Shown here in pieces: positions 60,740 through 64,000 of a stretch of 64,000 nt of DNA. The stretch lies in assembly GCA_035541875.1 (NCBI GenBank), contig DATKML010000029.1:1-64000 (forward strand). Direction: 5' to 3'. The position numbers and the translations under genes were made by a program. Under the pieces are notes generated by a model. It had not been told where the DNA came from and did not search any database. It worked only from the letters and a program-made list of their open reading frames with translations. Position 1 is the stretch's first letter, and each line of letters starts with the position of its first letter. This stretch comes from JAJPHI01 sp035541875. GTDB lineage: Bacteria; Desulfobacterota; Binatia; Binatales; Binataceae.

Positions 60740-60856
60740 AATTGCTTGGTTAAGAAACTCCTTCTCTACACTTTACGAAACCAGAAGAACGGGTTAGCAC
60801 ATCCGATGGACCGTAGCGAGTCACTAGCGTGCGCTCGGCCTTGGGAGAACTACCGG

Positions 60857-62773
60857 ATGACATCTTCTCGGCTCAAAAAGGCGTATCGGTCCTGGGGGAT
60901 CGCGGTGGCAAGCGCGATAGCTGTTATGGCGTTCAACGTGTGCAGGCCGGGCTATCTCGACGCGGCCGCTTCCACCACCGCGGCACCAAATGGCGAGCAG
61001 CTCTACACACAGGCCTGCGCTAAATGCCATAGCAATCCGAAGGTCGTGCGCGCTCCTCAGCTCACGGTCTTGCGCACGCTCGACGCGCAGCAGGTGCTAG
61101 ACGCCCTCGAGGTCGGTGCGATGCGGTTTATCGGCCTACAGCACACTGACCAAGAACGCCGTCTGATCGCCGAATATGTGACCGGCAAAAAGCTGATCCA
61201 GCAAGCCGAGGCTGTGAGCGTAGATCGATGCGTGGATAGCTCGGCCAACTTTGATCCTGCCTCCAGTCCGAAATGGAACGGATGGGGTAACGGGCTCGAC
61301 AACGCGCGTTTTCAATCCGCCGCGGCGTCCGGTCTTTCCTCCGATCAAATCGCGAAGCTCGGTGTGAAATGGGCCTTCGGCTTGCCGCAGAACACGACGA
61401 TTTCGCAACCGACGATCGTCGGAGGGCGTGTCTTTTTTGGTAGTTCTCGCGGCATGGTCTATGCCCTCGATGCGAAAACCGGATGCCTCTACTGGACGAC
61501 CAAAATTGGCGCTAGCGTCCGCAGCGCGACGACCGTCGCACCGCTTCCAGGGTCGAACCCGCCGCGCTACGCCGTGTACTTCGGTGACCTAGGTGCGAGG
61601 GCCCACGCTCTCGACGCGACTACCGGTGCCGAGATTTGGACCGTGCAGGTCGAGAGTCATCCCGCTGCCCGTATCTCGGGCGCCCCCGCGCTCTATCAGG
61701 AGCGGCTCTATGTTCCTGTCTCTTCGACCGAGGAGGCCGCTATCGATCCGAAGGCCCAATGCTGCACTTTTCGCGGCAGCGTCTCGGCTCTCGATGCTGC
61801 GACCGGCAAGAAGATCTGGCAGGCATACACGATCCAGCAAAAGCCCCATCCGACGCGTAAGACGCAGATGGGTACGCAGCTCTTCGGGCCTGCGGGGGCT
61901 GGCATTTGGTCTTCGCCGACGGTCGATCCGGTGCGCCAGGCCGTTTATGTCACGACTGGCGATAACTATGCCGATCCTGCCAGCAAGACCAGCGACGCAG
62001 TTTTGGCTTTCGACCTCACGAACGGCAAGCTGCTCTGGTCGCGCCAGTTCACCTCCAACGATGCGTTTACGATCGGATGCGCGATCGGCGATAAGCTTTC
62101 GTGTCCGGAAGCGAACGGACCCGATCTCGATTTCGGCTCCTCCGCGATTCTGCGAGCCCTGCCTAACGGCAAACGCGTGCTACTTGCTGGTCAGAAGTCA
62201 GGCGTAATTCACGCCGTCGATCCCGACAAAAAGGGCAAGTTGCTGTGGGAAAGACGGCTCGGTCGCGGCGGCGTCCTCGGCGGTATCCAATGGGGGCCTG
62301 CCGCCGATGACGATACAGTTTACGTCGCGATATCGGATATCGAAACGAAGATCCATCAGGACCCCGACATCGGGATGACCACGGCGCTGGATAATCAGAA
62401 GGGTGGCGGCCTCTACGCTCTGGATATCGCGACCGGTAAACAGCGCTGGATGAAACCTCCTGCCGGATGCGGCGGACGCGACCACTGCAGCCCGGCGCAA
62501 TCGGCGGCCGTGACCGCGATGCCCGGGATGGTCTTTTCCGGGTCTGTGGATGGACACCTGCGTGCCTACTCAACTCAGGAAGGCAAGGTCATCCTCGACT
62601 TTAACTCAGCGCAGGATTTTCCGACGGTCAATAAGGTTTCGGCTAAAGGTGGTTCCATCGATGGCCCGGGTGCGACCATCGCCGGCGGGATGCTCTACAT
62701 GAGTTCAGGTTACAGCCTGTGGGGCGGCCTGCCCGGCAACGTCCTGCTCGGCATGTCCCCGGAAGGGAAGTAG
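60857..62773 (+). CDS. Cytochrome c-PQQ beta-propeller fusion protein (quinoprotein dehydrogenase-like)
   Basis: ATG at 60857 is preceded by GGGAGAAC and gives 638 aa. A signal segment (WGIAVASAIAVMAF) is followed by a haem c motif CAKCH at about residues 54-58, then a six-to-eight-bladed propeller with repeated A.D..TG...W motifs (ALDAKTGCLYW, ALDATTGAEIW, ALDAATGKKIWQ, FDLTNGKLLW, ALDIATGKQRW). This resembles polyvinyl alcohol dehydrogenases, where cytochrome is N-terminal and PQQ binds the propeller. The substrate is unknown. The protein is periplasmic. Confidence 0.88.
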   Translation: MTSSRLKKAYRSWGIAVASAIAVMAFNVCRPGYLDAAASTTAAPNGEQLYTQACAKCHSNPKVVRAPQLTVLRTLDAQQVLDALEVGAMRFIGLQHTDQERRLIAEYVTGKKLIQQAEAVSVDRCVDSSANFDPASSPKWNGWGNGLDNARFQSAAASGLSSDQIAKLGVKWAFGLPQNTTISQPTIVGGRVFFGSSRGMVYALDAKTGCLYWTTKIGASVRSATTVAPLPGSNPPRYAVYFGDLGARAHALDATTGAEIWTVQVESHPAARISGAPALYQERLYVPVSSTEEAAIDPKAQCCTFRGSVSALDAATGKKIWQAYTIQQKPHPTRKTQMGTQLFGPAGAGIWSSPTVDPVRQAVYVTTGDNYADPASKTSDAVLAFDLTNGKLLWSRQFTSNDAFTIGCAIGDKLSCPEANGPDLDFGSSAILRALPNGKRVLLAGQKSGVIHAVDPDKKGKLLWERRLGRGGVLGGIQWGPAADDDTVYVAISDIETKIHQDPDIGMTTALDNQKGGGLYALDIATGKQRWMKPPAGCGGRDHCSPAQSAAVTAMPGMVFSGSVDGHLRAYSTQEGKVILDFNSAQDFPTVNKVSAKGGSIDGPGATIAGGMLYMSSGYSLWGGLPGNVLLGMSPEGK

Positions 62774-62808
62774 AAGAGTGCGTCGGAGTTGACTCCGACG
62801 CACTCTTC
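62773..62808. terminator. Perfect 17-bp hairpin between two convergent genes
   Basis: GAAGAGTGCGTCGGAGT (62773-62789), loop TG, ACTCCGACGCACTCTTC (62792-62808). The first base is the last of the stop codon of the PQQ gene, and the last base touches the stop of the transaldolase gene. No T-run follows; it can act on both strands. Confidence 0.75.
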
Positions 62809-63459
62809 TCAAATTTTCTGCTTGGTCTTGTGCCAGTCCGCGAGGAAGCTTTCGAGGCCGATATCCGTCAGCGGATGATAGAGCATCTGCTTGATAATCG
62901 AAGGTGGCAGCGTTGCGACGTGAGCGCCCGTGTCGGCGGCGCGCAGCAGATGCGCAGGCGAACGAATCGACGCGACCAGCACCTCTGTCGGATATTCATA
63001 GTTCTTGAAGATCCGCACCATCTGCTGGACCATCCCGAAGCCGTCCTTGCCGATATCATCGAGACGACCCACAAAAGGCGAGACGTAAGCAGCCCCACAT
63101 TTAGCCGCGGCTAATGCCTGCAGTGGGCTAAAAATCAACGTAGTGTTGATCCTGATGCCGCGAGCGCTGAGCGCCTTTGTCGCCTTCAAGCCTTCCACTG
63201 TGAGTGGGCACTTGACCACGATATTGCGATTAATCTTGGCGAGTTTTTGGCCCTCCTCGCACATCGCAGCCGCTTCGGTAGCGACGACCTCGACGCTGAT
63301 GGGGCCGTCGATAATGTCGCAGATCTCCCGCAGCACCTCGGCGTAGGGCCGTCCCGTCTTGGCCATCAGGCTCGGATTGGTTGTGACCCCATCGGCGAGT
63401 CCCAGGCTAACTACTTCGCGGATTTCGCTCACATCGGCGGAATCGACGAAAAATTTCAT
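62809..63459 (-). CDS. fsa: Fructose-6-phosphate aldolase/small transaldolase
   Basis: This 216-aa TIM barrel of the TalC/FSA subfamily has MKFFVDSADVSEIREVVSLGLADGVTTNPSLMAKTG, then the Schiff-base Lys in NIVVKCPLT, NTTLIFSPLQAL and the family's AAYVSPFVGRLDDIG. It acts in sugar phosphate metabolism. The choice between FSA and transaldolase is not settled by sequence. Its start overlaps the stop of folK (ATGA). Confidence 0.9.
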   Translation of the reverse strand: MKFFVDSADVSEIREVVSLGLADGVTTNPSLMAKTGRPYAEVLREICDIIDGPISVEVVATEAAAMCEEGQKLAKINRNIVVKCPLTVEGLKATKALSARGIRINTTLIFSPLQALAAAKCGAAYVSPFVGRLDDIGKDGFGMVQQMVRIFKNYEYPTEVLVASIRSPAHLLRAADTGAHVATLPPSIIKQMLYHPLTDIGLESFLADWHKTKQKI

Positions 63460-64000
63460 CGTACGGACACCTCTCGCTTAGCACCCTGCGGGCGGAGCAC
63501 CTCGGCGCGCGCCAGGCTGACGCGATGAGGGGACTTAAGCTCGACCAGCATCTCGGAGATCGTTTTGTTAGTTTTCGGATGAATCAGCATCGGCGCCAGC
63601 TCGACCATCGGGGCGAGCACAAAGCGCCGCTCATGAAGCCGCGGATGCGGAACCGTAAGTGACGGAGTGTTGATCACTTCCTTGTTGAAAAGCAGGAGAT
63701 CGAGATCGATAGTTCGCGGCGTGTAACCGGTGGTTTTGCGAGGTGGCTTCCGCGCAGCGGGGCGCTTACGGCCCATCGCACGCTCGATGGCCAGCAGACG
63801 ACGCATCAGCGCGTCCGCGGGCATTTCAGTCTCAAGTTCCACCACTAAATTCAGAAAAGAACCCTTGAGTTCGCCGACCGGCTCCGTTTCGTACACCGAA
63901 GATTGGCGCACGATCCTTGTATCGGGCAGGTCTGCGAGACGTTGCAGCGCCTGCCGATAATTGGCGGCTCTATCGCCCAGGTTGGTTCCTATTCCAATAA
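63456..64000 (-). CDS. folK: 2-amino-4-hydroxy-6-hydroxymethyldihydropteridine pyrophosphokinase, 5' end off the window
   Basis: The frame stays open to the window edge. It reads IGIGTNLGDRAANYRQAL at the start, matching the HPPK N-terminus with only a few residues missing, so 181 codons are visible before the stop. Conserved segments are VYETEPVG, FLNLVVELETE, ERAMGR, PRTIDLDLLLF and VPHPRLHERRFVLAPMVELAP. It catalyses pyrophosphoryl transfer from ATP in folate biosynthesis. It overlaps fsa by 4 bases (ATGA). Confidence 0.95.
   Translation of the reverse strand, partial: IGIGTNLGDRAANYRQALQRLADLPDTRIVRQSSVYETEPVGELKGSFLNLVVELETEMPADALMRRLLAIERAMGRKRPAARKPPRKTTGYTPRTIDLDLLLFNKEVINTPSLTVPHPRLHERRFVLAPMVELAPMLIHPKTNKTISEMLVELKSPHRVSLARAEVLRPQGAKREVSVR

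Overview
The window is a chromosomal segment of a moderately GC-rich, Gram-negative-type bacterium. The gene content suggests a member of the Binatota (Candidatus Binatia) / Desulfobacterota side of the tree. It combines several LLM-class flavin oxidoreductases, CaiB/BaiF CoA transferase, MaoC-like hydratases, a thiolase paired with a DUF35 Zn-ribbon protein, a Rieske oxygenase, a DUF1329 protein, MeaB with methylmalonyl-CoA epimerase, the MEP isoprenoid genes ispE and ispG, and very large Thr/Ala/Pro-linker secreted proteins. This placement is an inference from gene content; there is no rRNA in the window.

Layout. 0.3-6.6 kb: tRNA-Met(CAT), a phosphoesterase, meaB, ispE, small unknown genes, a glutathione S-transferase with an in-frame TGA at its catalytic position (probable selenoprotein), methylmalonyl-CoA epimerase, a perfect 16-bp parS-type palindrome, and an AbrB/PIN toxin-antitoxin pair whose toxin is frameshifted. 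6.6-12.8 kb: TetR-regulated DHA2 efflux pump, CocE/S15 hydrolase, HSL-type esterase and an LLM oxidoreductase. 12.8-24 kb: a surface/secretome island on the minus strand with two giant proteins (LamG-like, beta-propeller and ASPM-SPD2-Hydin-like domains joined by Thr-rich linkers) and a duplicated two-gene cassette of a putative HE-motif secreted protein followed by a protein with a shared N-terminal domain; a structured non-coding stretch lies inside it. 24-30 kb: ispG, three poorly characterised genes, a duplicated EthD-like barrel protein and a sulfatase. 30-41 kb: MaoC/MaoC/PHP operon, a tightly overlapping hydrolase-hydrolase-AMP ligase-acyl carrier operon resembling exosortase-associated genes, a GNAT protein, a thiolase/Zn-ribbon/hydrolase operon and an excisionase-like HTH. 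41-49 kb: a catabolic run (SnoaL-like, HpcH aldolase, SDR, enoyl-CoA hydratase, Rieske oxygenase), a DUF1329 protein, a CitE-like lyase and a CaiB transferase. 49-54 kb: a secreted beta-helix-like protein, the agmatine-to-putrescine pair aguA/aguB and an LLM oxidoreductase. 54-58 kb: the conserved housekeeping block SRP RNA-dnaX-ebfC-recR, then superoxide dismutase. 58-64 kb: lipoprotein cytochrome, 1-Cys peroxiredoxin, enoyl-CoA hydratase, a tiny basic ORF, a cytochrome-PQQ fusion, a small transaldolase/FSA and folK running off the right edge.

How genes fit together. meaB and mce point to a B12-dependent methylmalonyl-CoA pathway, although no mutase lies in the window. ispE and ispG belong to the MEP pathway. 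The CoA-ester enzymes and the Rieske oxygenase look like a degradative programme for aromatic, terpenoid or steroid-like compounds, with the actual substrate unknown. The most notable item is the putative selenocysteine GST. The TGA replaces the active-site Ser/Cys, it is preceded by a strong Shine-Dalgarno and ATG, and two perfect hairpins follow, one fitting the published bacterial SECIS geometry.
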